Origin: UBA6952 sp045562575
GTDB lineage: Bacteria > Chloroflexota > Dehalococcoidia > Lucifugimonadales > UBA6952
NCBI GenBank assembly: GCA_045562575.1
Contig: JBJKVQ010000036.1
Coordinates: 1 to 5,288, forward strand
DNA: 5,288 nt
Direction of reading: 5' to 3'
Under the pieces are notes generated by a model that had not been told where the DNA came from, made no database searches, and saw only the letters and a list, made by a program, of their open reading frames with translations. The position numbers and the translations under genes are program-made. Below are positions 1-5,213 of this stretch, one piece after another. The stretch's first letter is position 1, and each line of letters opens with the position of its first letter.

Positions 1-501
1 AATAATGGAAGTAATTTTGGTGATGATGTTGTATTTTCTGGCACAATTGGAGCTGCTCTACAAGGATATGTAAGAAAAATTCCTTCAATCGCTCTTTCAA
101 TAGCATCCTTAACACCAGATAATTTTGAAATAGGTGCAAAAGTTGCCACATTGATAGCTGAAGTATTTGAATCAAAGATATATGAAGATATATCTTTACT
201 AAATATAAACACACCTAATAAAAAACTCTCTGAAGTAAAAGGCATAACTCAAGCTAATCTAGCTGATCGAGTATATTCTGATTCCATAAATGTTGAAGAT
301 TTTCGAACTCAACGTTTTCATTGGGTTACGAGAACTAGGCCTGATTGGGATGAAGCAGAAAATACTGATGTCTGGGCAGTTCGAAATGACTTTATATCAA
401 TTACACCTATGACAAGCAATTTAAGTATGGAAAAAAACCCAGAGAATCTTTCTTCTTTATTAGATTACTTGTCACTTCACCTTGGAATTCCAAGGGTATA
501 A
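1..501 (+). CDS. surE: 5'/3'-nucleotidase SurE, C-terminal part (5' end outside window)
   Basis: The open frame runs from the first base to TAA at 499-501, giving 166 residues. SurE is about 250 residues, so the first third, including the N-terminal LTNDDG metal site, lies upstream of the window. Visible family signatures in order: NNGSNFGDDV at fragment residues 1-10, whose first Asn matches the metal-binding Asn of the SGIN-x-G motif; VFSGTIGAALQG (11-22), the usual YSGTVGAAMEG segment; IPSIALS (27-33); LLNINTPN (66-73); and TD-x5-ND-FISITP (132-146). SurE is a divalent-metal-dependent cytoplasmic phosphatase that removes phosphate from nucleoside 5'- and 3'-monophosphates and is linked to survival under stress. 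The first internal ATG/TTG candidates fall inside the conserved fold, so the true start is upstream. The gene is convergent with the CapA-like gene and their stop codons abut. The family call is secure; substrate preference cannot be read from the fragment. Confidence 0.93.
   Translation, partial: NNGSNFGDDVVFSGTIGAALQGYVRKIPSIALSIASLTPDNFEIGAKVATLIAEVFESKIYEDISLLNINTPNKKLSEVKGITQANLADRVYSDSINVEDFRTQRFHWVTRTRPDWDEAENTDVWAVRNDFISITPMTSNLSMEKNPENLSSLLDYLSLHLGIPRV
480..495. terminator. Perfect 16-bp palindrome at the SurE/CapA convergent junction, possible bidirectional terminator
   Basis: CCTTGGAATTCCAAGG is an exact inverted repeat: a 6-bp stem with an AATT loop, rich in GC for this region. 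It occupies the last codons of surE, 3 nt before its stop, and lies just beyond the stop of the opposing CapA-like gene. The position suits a shared terminator between convergent genes. No T-run follows it on either strand, so it is not a canonical intrinsic terminator and may simply be coding sequence. Confidence 0.3.
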
Positions 502-1557
502 TCACAAAACAATAACTACTTCTTCATCATTAACTTTAAACTTGGTTCCATATGAAGAAGACATCTCCTGCATTTTAGTAACAACATCAGGCAGATCTGC
601 AGGTTTTCCAAATACTGGAGGACCGTTACCATCAATAGTTCCAGGAATGAAAGATAGCTGAGAAATTTTACCATCTTTTATTAAGCATTTCGAAAATATT
701 GCCATAAATTTCATTTCTTTAAAATCAGCTAAATCGTGTACAAAATTAGCCAAGGAGTAAAAAATAGCCTTGCCATTATATATTTCAATCGGTTGAGGTT
801 GATGAGAATGATGCCCTAATACCAAATCTACTCCACAATCAATAACAAAATGAGCCATCTCTTTTTGATATTCCATTACTTCAACATCTCCTGGGCCTGC
901 ACCGGGATGTAATTGATAAGGGGAAAGTCCCCAGTGCCAAGACATTACAACTATGTCTGCTATTTCCTTTGCTTTCTTTATATCTTCTGCAAGTTCATCG
1001 CGATATTTACCACGATCTGGGGTAGTACGAATTATAGGGAACCATCCTGGATTAGAATGTACTCTTGTAGTGGGTTCATATGATGTATATATTGGATAAA
1101 AGGCAACACCTGGAGTATCAATAGTAGCACCCATATCTGGGGTCCCAACTGATGTTCGGCAAACAAAAGCAACTTTTACACCATTTTTCTCAATTAATGC
1201 GGGCTTCCTAGCCTCTTCAAGGTTATGTCCAGCACCAGCATGTATTACCCCAGCTTTATCTAATACCTCAACAGCCCTTATAAGAGGATCTAATCCATGA
1301 TATGTATTCGGATTATTTGCTTGATTCATAACATTGAACCCTGCTTTCAAATAAGAATCGAGTACCGATTCATCAGAACGTGGAAGAGTAACTCTATCAT
1401 ATGGAGACAAATATTTTGCATCTGCAAGTACTGTTTCTAAATTACAAAATGCAATATCTGAATCTTTAGTAAGATGTTGAACTGATTCAAAAGCGGAATC
1501 GGGATTTGGTCTTCCTACATTAGTATCTCCTACCATTATCATTTTTACTTCGCTCAT
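502..1557 (-). CDS. CapA-family (PGA_cap) metallophosphatase-like protein
   Basis: This 351-residue protein has the layout of the CapA / poly-gamma-glutamate-synthesis family, a calcineurin-like metallophosphoesterase fold. It shows GD at 10-11 (first metal ligand region), NLE at 39-41, NQANNPNTYHG at 78-88 (equivalent to the LANNHxxDxG motif, but with Pro in place of His), SWHWG at 206-210, GHHSHQPQPIE at 248-258 and YSLANF at 267-272. Lys6-Gly10 reads straight into the first beta strand; there is no signal peptide or membrane anchor, unlike membrane-bound CapA of capsule producers. It is therefore probably a soluble cytoplasmic hydrolase whose substrate is unknown. The start is supported by AGGAG at 1564-1568, 6 nt from the ATG. 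It follows the aminotransferase by 22 nt and is probably cotranscribed with it. There is no capB/capC neighbour, so a role in polyglutamate capsule is not supported. Confidence 0.88.
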   Translation of the reverse strand: MSEVKMIMVGDTNVGRPNPDSAFESVQHLTKDSDIAFCNLETVLADAKYLSPYDRVTLPRSDESVLDSYLKAGFNVMNQANNPNTYHGLDPLIRAVEVLDKAGVIHAGAGHNLEEARKPALIEKNGVKVAFVCRTSVGTPDMGATIDTPGVAFYPIYTSYEPTTRVHSNPGWFPIIRTTPDRGKYRDELAEDIKKAKEIADIVVMSWHWGLSPYQLHPGAGPGDVEVMEYQKEMAHFVIDCGVDLVLGHHSHQPQPIEIYNGKAIFYSLANFVHDLADFKEMKFMAIFSKCLIKDGKISQLSFIPGTIDGNGPPVFGKPADLPDVVTKMQEMSSSYGTKFKVNDEEVVIVL

Positions 1558-1579
1558 CTTATACTCCTATATTTACTAA

Positions 1580-2731
1580 TTAAATAAATTGCTTCGTTCG
1601 CATATATTTATACAACCTATATAGTCCTTCTTTCATATCTTCTGTTGTACCTGCATATGAAAACCTTACTGTTTCATTTCCTCTATCAGCATCAAAATCA
1701 AATCCTGGTGTTATAGCAACACCAGCTTCATCTAAAATATCTCGAGTAAATTTAAAACTATCACTACTAAATTTACTGATATTTGCATAAATATAAAATG
1801 CACCATCTGGTGGAGCTATTTCAGTGAAACCAGCTTTAGCTAATCCTTCGATCATTAAAGATCTATTTTCACGATAAACTGACATATTAGATTCTAACTC
1901 ATCTTTGGCATCCATTGCAGCAATTGCAACCACCTGACTAACATGTGGAGCACAAATAAACATATTTTGTACTATACTTTCTATTTGTCGTATATGATTT
2001 TCTGGAACAATAATCCATCCTATACGCCAACCTGTCATAGAAAAGTATTTTGAAAAAGAGTTAATAACGTAACAATCATTAGTTATCTCCAAAGCAGTAA
2101 CAGCTTTATTTTCGTATTCAATACCATGGTAAATCTCATCACTTATAAACGAAATATTATTTTCTTGAGATACATGAATCAAATTAGATAAAGATTCATA
2201 ATTAAGCATAGAGCCAGTTGGGTTTGCTGGTGATGCAATTAAAAATCCCGCGAGATCATTATTTGAAAGATCTTCAGGCAACGGTTGAAAGCGATTATCA
2301 ATTCTCGTTTCTATTGTTACAGGTTCTAAATCAAGTGCTTTGAGAATTTGTTTATAACTTGGATATCCTGGAGCCCCTATACCGACTCTGTCTCCTGAAT
2401 CAAAAAGTGAAGTAAATGAAGCGACAAATGCACTAGATGAACCAGGGGTAATTGCTATTCTATTTGGATTGATATCAACGTTATACCATTCTCCATATAA
2501 TTGTGAAATTCGTTTCCGCAATTCTGGCAAACCTAATGCTACAGTATAACCCAAATTATTATTTGCCATTGCCTCAACTAAGGAATGAGTTGCATACTTT
2601 GGAGCAGCGGTACCTGGTTGACCAACTTCCATATGAATAATTCTTCGTCCAGCTTCTTCTGCCTTACGTGCAGCCTCCATGACATCCATTACTATAAAAG
2701 GATCAACATTACCACGTTTTGAATTTTTCAT
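1580..2731 (-). CDS. PLP-dependent class I/II aminotransferase (fold type I)
   Basis: This 383-residue protein has a normal full length for the aspartate aminotransferase superfamily. Visible residues: GQPG at 37-40 and GYT at 61-63 near the substrate pocket; NPTG at 170-173, with Asn170 contacting PLP; SDEIY at 197-201, with Asp198 pairing with the pyridine nitrogen; SFSKYFSMTGWRIGW at 225-239, with Lys228 forming the Schiff base and Arg236 binding the phosphate; and VRFSYA at 355-360, with Arg356 as the alpha-carboxylate clamp. All catalytic positions are present, so it should be active in transferring an amino group between an amino acid and a 2-oxo acid in the cytoplasm. The substrate (aspartate, alanine, aromatic or branched-chain) cannot be assigned from sequence alone. 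The ATG has only a weak AGG at 2739-2741, 7 nt away. It is first in a two-gene unit with the CapA-like gene and is divergent from the tRNA. Confidence 0.93.
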   Translation of the reverse strand: MKNSKRGNVDPFIVMDVMEAARKAEEAGRRIIHMEVGQPGTAAPKYATHSLVEAMANNNLGYTVALGLPELRKRISQLYGEWYNVDINPNRIAITPGSSSAFVASFTSLFDSGDRVGIGAPGYPSYKQILKALDLEPVTIETRIDNRFQPLPEDLSNNDLAGFLIASPANPTGSMLNYESLSNLIHVSQENNISFISDEIYHGIEYENKAVTALEITNDCYVINSFSKYFSMTGWRIGWIIVPENHIRQIESIVQNMFICAPHVSQVVAIAAMDAKDELESNMSVYRENRSLMIEGLAKAGFTEIAPPDGAFYIYANISKFSSDSFKFTRDILDEAGVAITPGFDFDADRGNETVRFSYAGTTEDMKEGLYRLYKYMRTKQFI

Positions 2732-2760
2732 TTAAGAACCTAGCATTAAGAATTAATTCA

Positions 2761-2789
2761 TTGAAAATCGAAGGTATTAAGATTAAAAT
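2761..2789 (+). promoter_or_regulatory. Sigma70-type promoter of tRNA-Arg
   Basis: The -35 box is TTGAAA (2761-2766) and the -10 box TAAAAT (2784-2789), separated by exactly 17 nt. Each box matches five of six consensus positions. The expected start, about 7 nt after the -10 box, falls near 2796, only a few bases before the mature tRNA 5' end at 2799, so the precursor leader would be very short. The spacing and position make this the best-supported promoter in the window. Confidence 0.7.
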
Positions 2790-2798
2790 AGCTCATCA

Positions 2799-2874
2799 GC
2801 CCCTGTAGCTCAGAGGATAGAGCAACGGTTTCCTAAACCGTGTGTCGTGCGTTCGAGTCGCATCAGGGGCACCA
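2799..2874 (+). tRNA. tRNA-Arg(CCU), CCA encoded
   Basis: A complete cloverleaf can be folded. The acceptor stem GCCCCTG (2799-2805) pairs with CAGGGGC (2864-2870). The D stem is GCTC/GAGC (2808-2811 and 2820-2823), with GG in the loop. The anticodon stem ACGGT/ACCGT (2825-2829 and 2837-2841) carries the loop TTCCTAA, giving anticodon CCT at 2832-2834. The variable loop has 5 nt. The T stem GTGCG/CGCAT has one G-T wobble, and its loop is TTCGAGT. The discriminator is A2871 and CCA is encoded at 2872-2874. It reads AGG arginine codons. It stands alone on the plus strand between two minus-strand operons and has its own promoter just upstream. No base-pairing defect is seen. Confidence 0.97.
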
Positions 2875-2879
2875 ATAAG

Positions 2880-2912
2880 TACATAAGGTTGTATATTAAT
2901 GTATCTTATGTA
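2880..2912. terminator. Inverted repeat between tRNA-Arg and the HAD gene, possible terminator
   Basis: TACATAAGGT (2880-2889) pairs with ATCTTATGTA (2903-2912): ten pairs with one G-T wobble and a 13-nt loop. It starts 5 nt after the tRNA CCA end, and its right arm contains the HAD stop codon at 2906-2908. The position suits transcription ending from both sides of a convergent junction. The stem is AT-rich and no T-run follows on either strand, so intrinsic termination is uncertain. Confidence 0.35.
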
Positions 2913-3247
2913 ATCCAAGGTTCATCTAAACCCTCTTGCTCCCACAAAAAATCAAACCCAGCTTGTTTAGCATATTGTTCATCTATTTCAGTATCACCAA
3001 TATGATAATACCTATCAGCTGGAAATTTCGTCTTTATGTCTGGAAGTTGATGCTTTGCTGAAACGAAGCTTACCTCAATGTCAAATCTATCCCAAATTGT
3101 TTGTTGAACGGGAAGAGGGCGATCAGAACTACTGCCTATTATGCATCCATGTTCTTTGGCTTTTTTTACCATTTGCATAGTAATTGGTCCTGGCGGATCG
3201 CCTGCTTCCAATGTTCCATCTATATCAAAACTAACTAATACTTTCAC
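2906..3247 (-). CDS. Small capless HAD-superfamily protein (113 aa)
   Basis: Haloacid dehalogenase fold motifs are compact but present. Motif I is FDIDGT at residues 7-12, with Asp8 as nucleophile and Asp10 as acid/base. Motif II is in GSSSDRP at 38-44. A plausible motif III lysine is Lys65, in SAKHQLPDIK. Motif IV is GDTEID at 84-89, with Asp85 and Asp89. At 113 residues there is no room for a cap domain, so it belongs to the C0-type layout, in which oligomerisation often closes the active site. A magnesium-dependent phosphatase is likely; the substrate is unknown. The start codon is GTG, preceded by AAGGG at 3255-3259 with a 7-nt spacer. It lies 10 nt after the thiolase-fold gene, and its ribosome binding site overlaps that gene's stop codon, so the two are probably translationally coupled. 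The HAD assignment is firm and the enzymatic role is inferred. Confidence 0.87.
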   Translation of the reverse strand: MKVLVSFDIDGTLEAGDPPGPITMQMVKKAKEHGCIIGSSSDRPLPVQQTIWDRFDIEVSFVSAKHQLPDIKTKFPADRYYHIGDTEIDEQYAKQAGFDFLWEQEGLDEPWIT

Positions 3248-3254
3248 TTATAAT

Positions 3255-3260
3255 CCCTTA
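3255..3260 (-). promoter_or_regulatory. HAD ribosome binding site overlapping the thiolase-fold stop codon
   Basis: On the minus strand TAAGGG contains both the TAA stop of the thiolase-fold gene (3260-3258) and the AAGGG Shine-Dalgarno element of the HAD gene, 7 nt before its GTG. It supports the GTG as the real start and suggests that ribosomes finishing the upstream gene reinitiate. Confidence 0.7.
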
Positions 3261-4559
3261 CGATCCTTGATGACTACTATACATAACAAAACCACATGCA
3301 TCAGGGGTATTGCTTCCTGCTAAGGCAATTTCTGCTTTTACGTTAACTTGTCTTGGTCCAGCAGTTCCTCTTAATTGCTCAATGCTATCGCTGTGGAGTG
3401 CAGATCTTGTTCGACCTGTGCCTAAATTTCCTCCACTAGATAAAAATGGATGTGGTCCTTCAACTCGAATATCGTCAGCATAAAAATCATGGGCTTCTCC
3501 ACGTCCAACACCATGCCATTGGAATCCTTCAAGAAATTGTTGTGTAAAAGTTGCATAACCATCATATGGATTGAAGATATCTACATCTTTAATATTGACA
3601 CCGGATCCTTCTTCCATTTTCCTAGCTAAACTAGATACAGCTTCTTGATGTTCATCTAATGTAGCCATGGTACTTCTACCACGAACACTATTCTGTGAAT
3701 GATTTAATACATAAATTGGTTTTTGACGTAGTGTTTTAGCTTTCTCTGCAGTTGTGAATATGAAAGCTGCACATGCCATTACTGGTCTATCACAATCATA
3801 TACAACTAATGGTTCTTCTACTACTCTTCCGTTTAAATAATCCTCTTTTGTTAATTGATATGGTTCATGTAATGAATAATATGACCAGGGAGTTAGTAGA
3901 CCATTTCTCCTCTGATTCATAACAAAAGGCGCTAAAGCTTCATGAGATGAATTATATCTTTGACAGTATTGTTGAAAAACTACTGCATTGTTGAACATAG
4001 CTCCAGCTTGATAACCCCATGGCAAAGTAAAAGCATTTCCGCCCTTAGCTTCATTGCTATTATTGGCCGGATTATTATGACCATAACGTCCAGATAAATT
4101 AACCATCGGATACCAACATACCAAAGTCTCAGCCATACCATCCCCTACAGCCTGAGCTGCCATTCCTAACATAGGTCCGATATATGGGGCATCAGATTCA
4201 ATATATTTTACATTTTTTAACCCTAATTCTTTTTGAATAAATTCTCCTGAACAATAGGTTAATCCGTCTTCAGTATCATATGGAGGAGCAAAATAAGGAC
4301 GAGGAGCCCAAGTTTGTTCTGCTCTGGTTTCCTTACTTGTCATCAAGCCATCAATTTCATCAAGACCAATTCCAGCATCTGATATTGCTTTTAAAATTGA
4401 TTCTTTACTTGTACCGCCACAAGATCGATCGAGATCTACTCCATCCCAACGACGTTGAATGTAAGATTGGCCCCAACCAACAACCGCAACTTTGCCACGA
4501 TGTTCCCAAAGACCCATTCCTTCTTTATCTCTCTGCCATCTTTTCCCACTGCTTGTCAT
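3258..4559 (-). CDS. Thiolase-fold protein (lipid-transfer/Ltp2-like), probably not a true thiolase
   Basis: This 433-residue protein is of thiolase-superfamily length and fold. It shows VAVVGWGQSYI at 24-34 (first beta strand), SKESILKAISDAGIGLDEIDGL at about 51-72 (the usual alpha helix and aspartate-rich turn), AAQAVGDGMAETLVC at 134-148, DVDIFNPYDGYATF at 325-338 (the region holding the NEAF motif or the Tyr-Asp-x-Phe of lipid-transfer proteins), SSGGNLGTGRTRS at 374-386 and DACGFVMY at 420-427. The segment that should carry the nucleophilic Cys reads IESDAPYIGP (120-129) with no Cys, and the GHP motif of thiolases is absent after GG. It therefore resembles Ltp2-type aldolases, or non-thiolytic partners, more than ketothiolases. 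The DUF35 gene lies 69 nt upstream, as expected for a two-subunit complex. The start has AAAGGA at 4568-4573. Fold call firm; reaction inferred. Confidence 0.87.
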   Translation of the reverse strand: MTSSGKRWQRDKEGMGLWEHRGKVAVVGWGQSYIQRRWDGVDLDRSCGGTSKESILKAISDAGIGLDEIDGLMTSKETRAEQTWAPRPYFAPPYDTEDGLTYCSGEFIQKELGLKNVKYIESDAPYIGPMLGMAAQAVGDGMAETLVCWYPMVNLSGRYGHNNPANNSNEAKGGNAFTLPWGYQAGAMFNNAVVFQQYCQRYNSSHEALAPFVMNQRRNGLLTPWSYYSLHEPYQLTKEDYLNGRVVEEPLVVYDCDRPVMACAAFIFTTAEKAKTLRQKPIYVLNHSQNSVRGRSTMATLDEHQEAVSSLARKMEEGSGVNIKDVDIFNPYDGYATFTQQFLEGFQWHGVGRGEAHDFYADDIRVEGPHPFLSSGGNLGTGRTRSALHSDSIEQLRGTAGPRQVNVKAEIALAGSNTPDACGFVMYSSHQGS

Positions 4560-4590
4560 AACTTAATTCCTTTCTTGTCTAAATACAGCA

Positions 4591-4605
4591 CTATCATTTT
4601 GATAG
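4591..4605. repeat. Short hairpin/inverted repeat between the DUF35 and thiolase-fold genes
   Basis: CTATCA (4591-4596) and TGATAG (4600-4605) form a perfect 6-bp stem around a 3-nt loop, in the 69-nt gap between the two genes. On the minus strand no T-run follows, so it looks more like an mRNA stem-loop or processing/attenuation element than a terminator. A chance occurrence in AT-rich DNA is possible. Confidence 0.35.
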
Positions 4606-4628
4606 ACATATACCTCATAGTTGTTAAA

Positions 4629-5063
4629 TTATCCTATCACTCGCCATTCTGGGACAAGTTGTCTGCCAACTTCCACAGATTCATCAAATACTACTTCAAC
4701 GGCTGCCCCTACAGGTACTTCTCCCGCAGCAGTTCCTGGTAGATTAGAAAGGAAATTTAATCCAGGATCTTCATCCAGCGTGATAATTGCGAAATTTATT
4801 GGTTGTGCACCTCTAAATCCTTTAATTCGTGAATCTTTAATGACTAAATAAACATCAATATGACCTTTACCTTCAACCTCTTTCCAGCCTAATGGTTCAG
4901 TAGTGTCACAATTATTGCATTTTTCTTTAGGAGGGTAGTGATTAATCCCACAGCTACCACAGTTTTGCACTACTAGTTTTTTTTCATTTGCTGCATCCCA
5001 AAAAGGTTTTGCCCAATCAAATGGCACTGGTACAGGACGTTCTAACCCATCTATCATAGACAT
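4629..5063 (-). CDS. DUF35 zinc-ribbon/OB-fold protein, partner of the thiolase-fold protein
   Basis: From the start chosen here the protein has 144 residues. An N-terminal helix, PFWDAANEKKL (20-30), leads into a rubredoxin-like zinc ribbon with Cys35-x2-Cys38 and Cys49-x2-Cys52. An OB-fold then runs from about residue 60 to the end (GKGHIDVYLVI, INFAIITLDE, VGAAVEVVFDE, EWRVIG). This is the standard DUF35 architecture and length. Members bind acyl-CoA or stabilise thiolase-superfamily enzymes, as in ChsH2/Ltp2 and archaeal acetoacetyl-CoA thiolase/HMG-CoA synthase complexes. Three in-frame ATGs occur (5069, 5063, 5057). The ATG at 5063 sits 7 nt from a perfect AGGAGG, whereas the one at 5069 is only 1 nt from it, so 5063 is preferred. 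It is first in the operon with the thiolase-fold and HAD genes. It probably forms a cytoplasmic heteromer with the thiolase-fold protein; the substrate is unknown. Confidence 0.9.
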   Translation of the reverse strand: MSMIDGLERPVPVPFDWAKPFWDAANEKKLVVQNCGSCGINHYPPKEKCNNCDTTEPLGWKEVEGKGHIDVYLVIKDSRIKGFRGAQPINFAIITLDEDPGLNFLSNLPGTAAGEVPVGAAVEVVFDESVEVGRQLVPEWRVIG

Positions 5064-5070
5064 AAGCATT

Positions 5071-5076
5071 CCTCCT
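5071..5076 (-). promoter_or_regulatory. Strong Shine-Dalgarno site of the DUF35 gene that decides the start
   Basis: AGGAGG (within AAAGGAGG) is the best ribosome binding site in the window. It leaves a 7-nt spacer to the ATG at 5063-5061, but only 1 nt to the more upstream ATG at 5069-5067 and 13 nt to the third ATG at 5057, which favours the middle codon. Confidence 0.75.
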
Positions 5077-5101
5077 TTGTTTATGATCTATAACTTATCA
5101 A

Positions 5102-5120
5102 CACTTCAACTTCAGAAGTG
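5102..5120. repeat. Clustered direct and inverted ACTTC repeat, possible operator
   Basis: ACTTCA occurs twice in tandem (5103-5108 and 5109-5114), followed by the inverted GAAGTG (5115-5120). CACTTC at 5102-5107 mirrors GAAGTG, and ACTTCAGAAGT (5109-5119) is itself a palindrome with a single central base. It lies 33-51 nt upstream of the preferred DUF35 ATG, where a regulator site or a leader stem-loop could act. Function is unproven. Confidence 0.35.
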
Positions 5121-5213
5121 GTGCCAACTAGTTTACCTCTGTATTTATCTATATTGCAATAACAATTCGGGATTATCATAAGAAACATTGTTAAAATATT
5201 TAAATTAAAACAC

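Larger units (their letters stand above)
5070..5213. other. 144-nt intergenic region upstream of the DUF35 operon
   Basis: This AT-rich stretch separates the right-edge gene from the DUF35 gene, both on the minus strand. It should hold the promoter of the DUF35-thiolase-HAD operon unless transcription reads through from the right. No pair of -35/-10 boxes with good spacing stands out on the minus strand. It contains the AGGAGG site and the ACTTCA repeat described separately, and no open frame with coding character. Confidence 0.5.

Noticed and set aside
151..501. Taking the internal TTG at 151 as the start of a separate 116-aa protein.
   Set aside because: The same frame stays open to base 1 and carries conserved SurE motifs before this point, so it is an internal codon of surE.
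3298..3307. Ten bases (GCATCAGGGG) identical to the 3' part of the tRNA-Arg gene (2860-2869), which could hint at an attachment-site duplication.
   Set aside because: The match stops before the tRNA end, is only 10 nt long, lies inside conserved coding sequence of the thiolase-fold gene, and no integrase or mobile gene is nearby. Chance is the simplest explanation.
3141..3323. Plus-strand open frame of 60 codons.
   Set aside because: It is antisense to the HAD and thiolase-fold genes, has no ribosome binding site of note and its translation resembles no protein; it is a shadow of the real genes.
4280..4851. Three overlapping plus-strand open frames (4280-4561, 4455-4742, 4621-4851).
   Set aside because: They lie opposite the well-supported thiolase-fold and DUF35 genes, overlap each other in different frames and have low-complexity Ser/Thr/Pro/His-rich translations typical of antisense frames.
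5190..5210. AT-rich palindromic stretch (TTAAAATATTTAA and neighbours) as a terminator of the right-edge gene.
   Set aside because: It has no GC in the stem and no defined T-run after it on the minus strand; such repeats are expected by chance in DNA this AT-rich.
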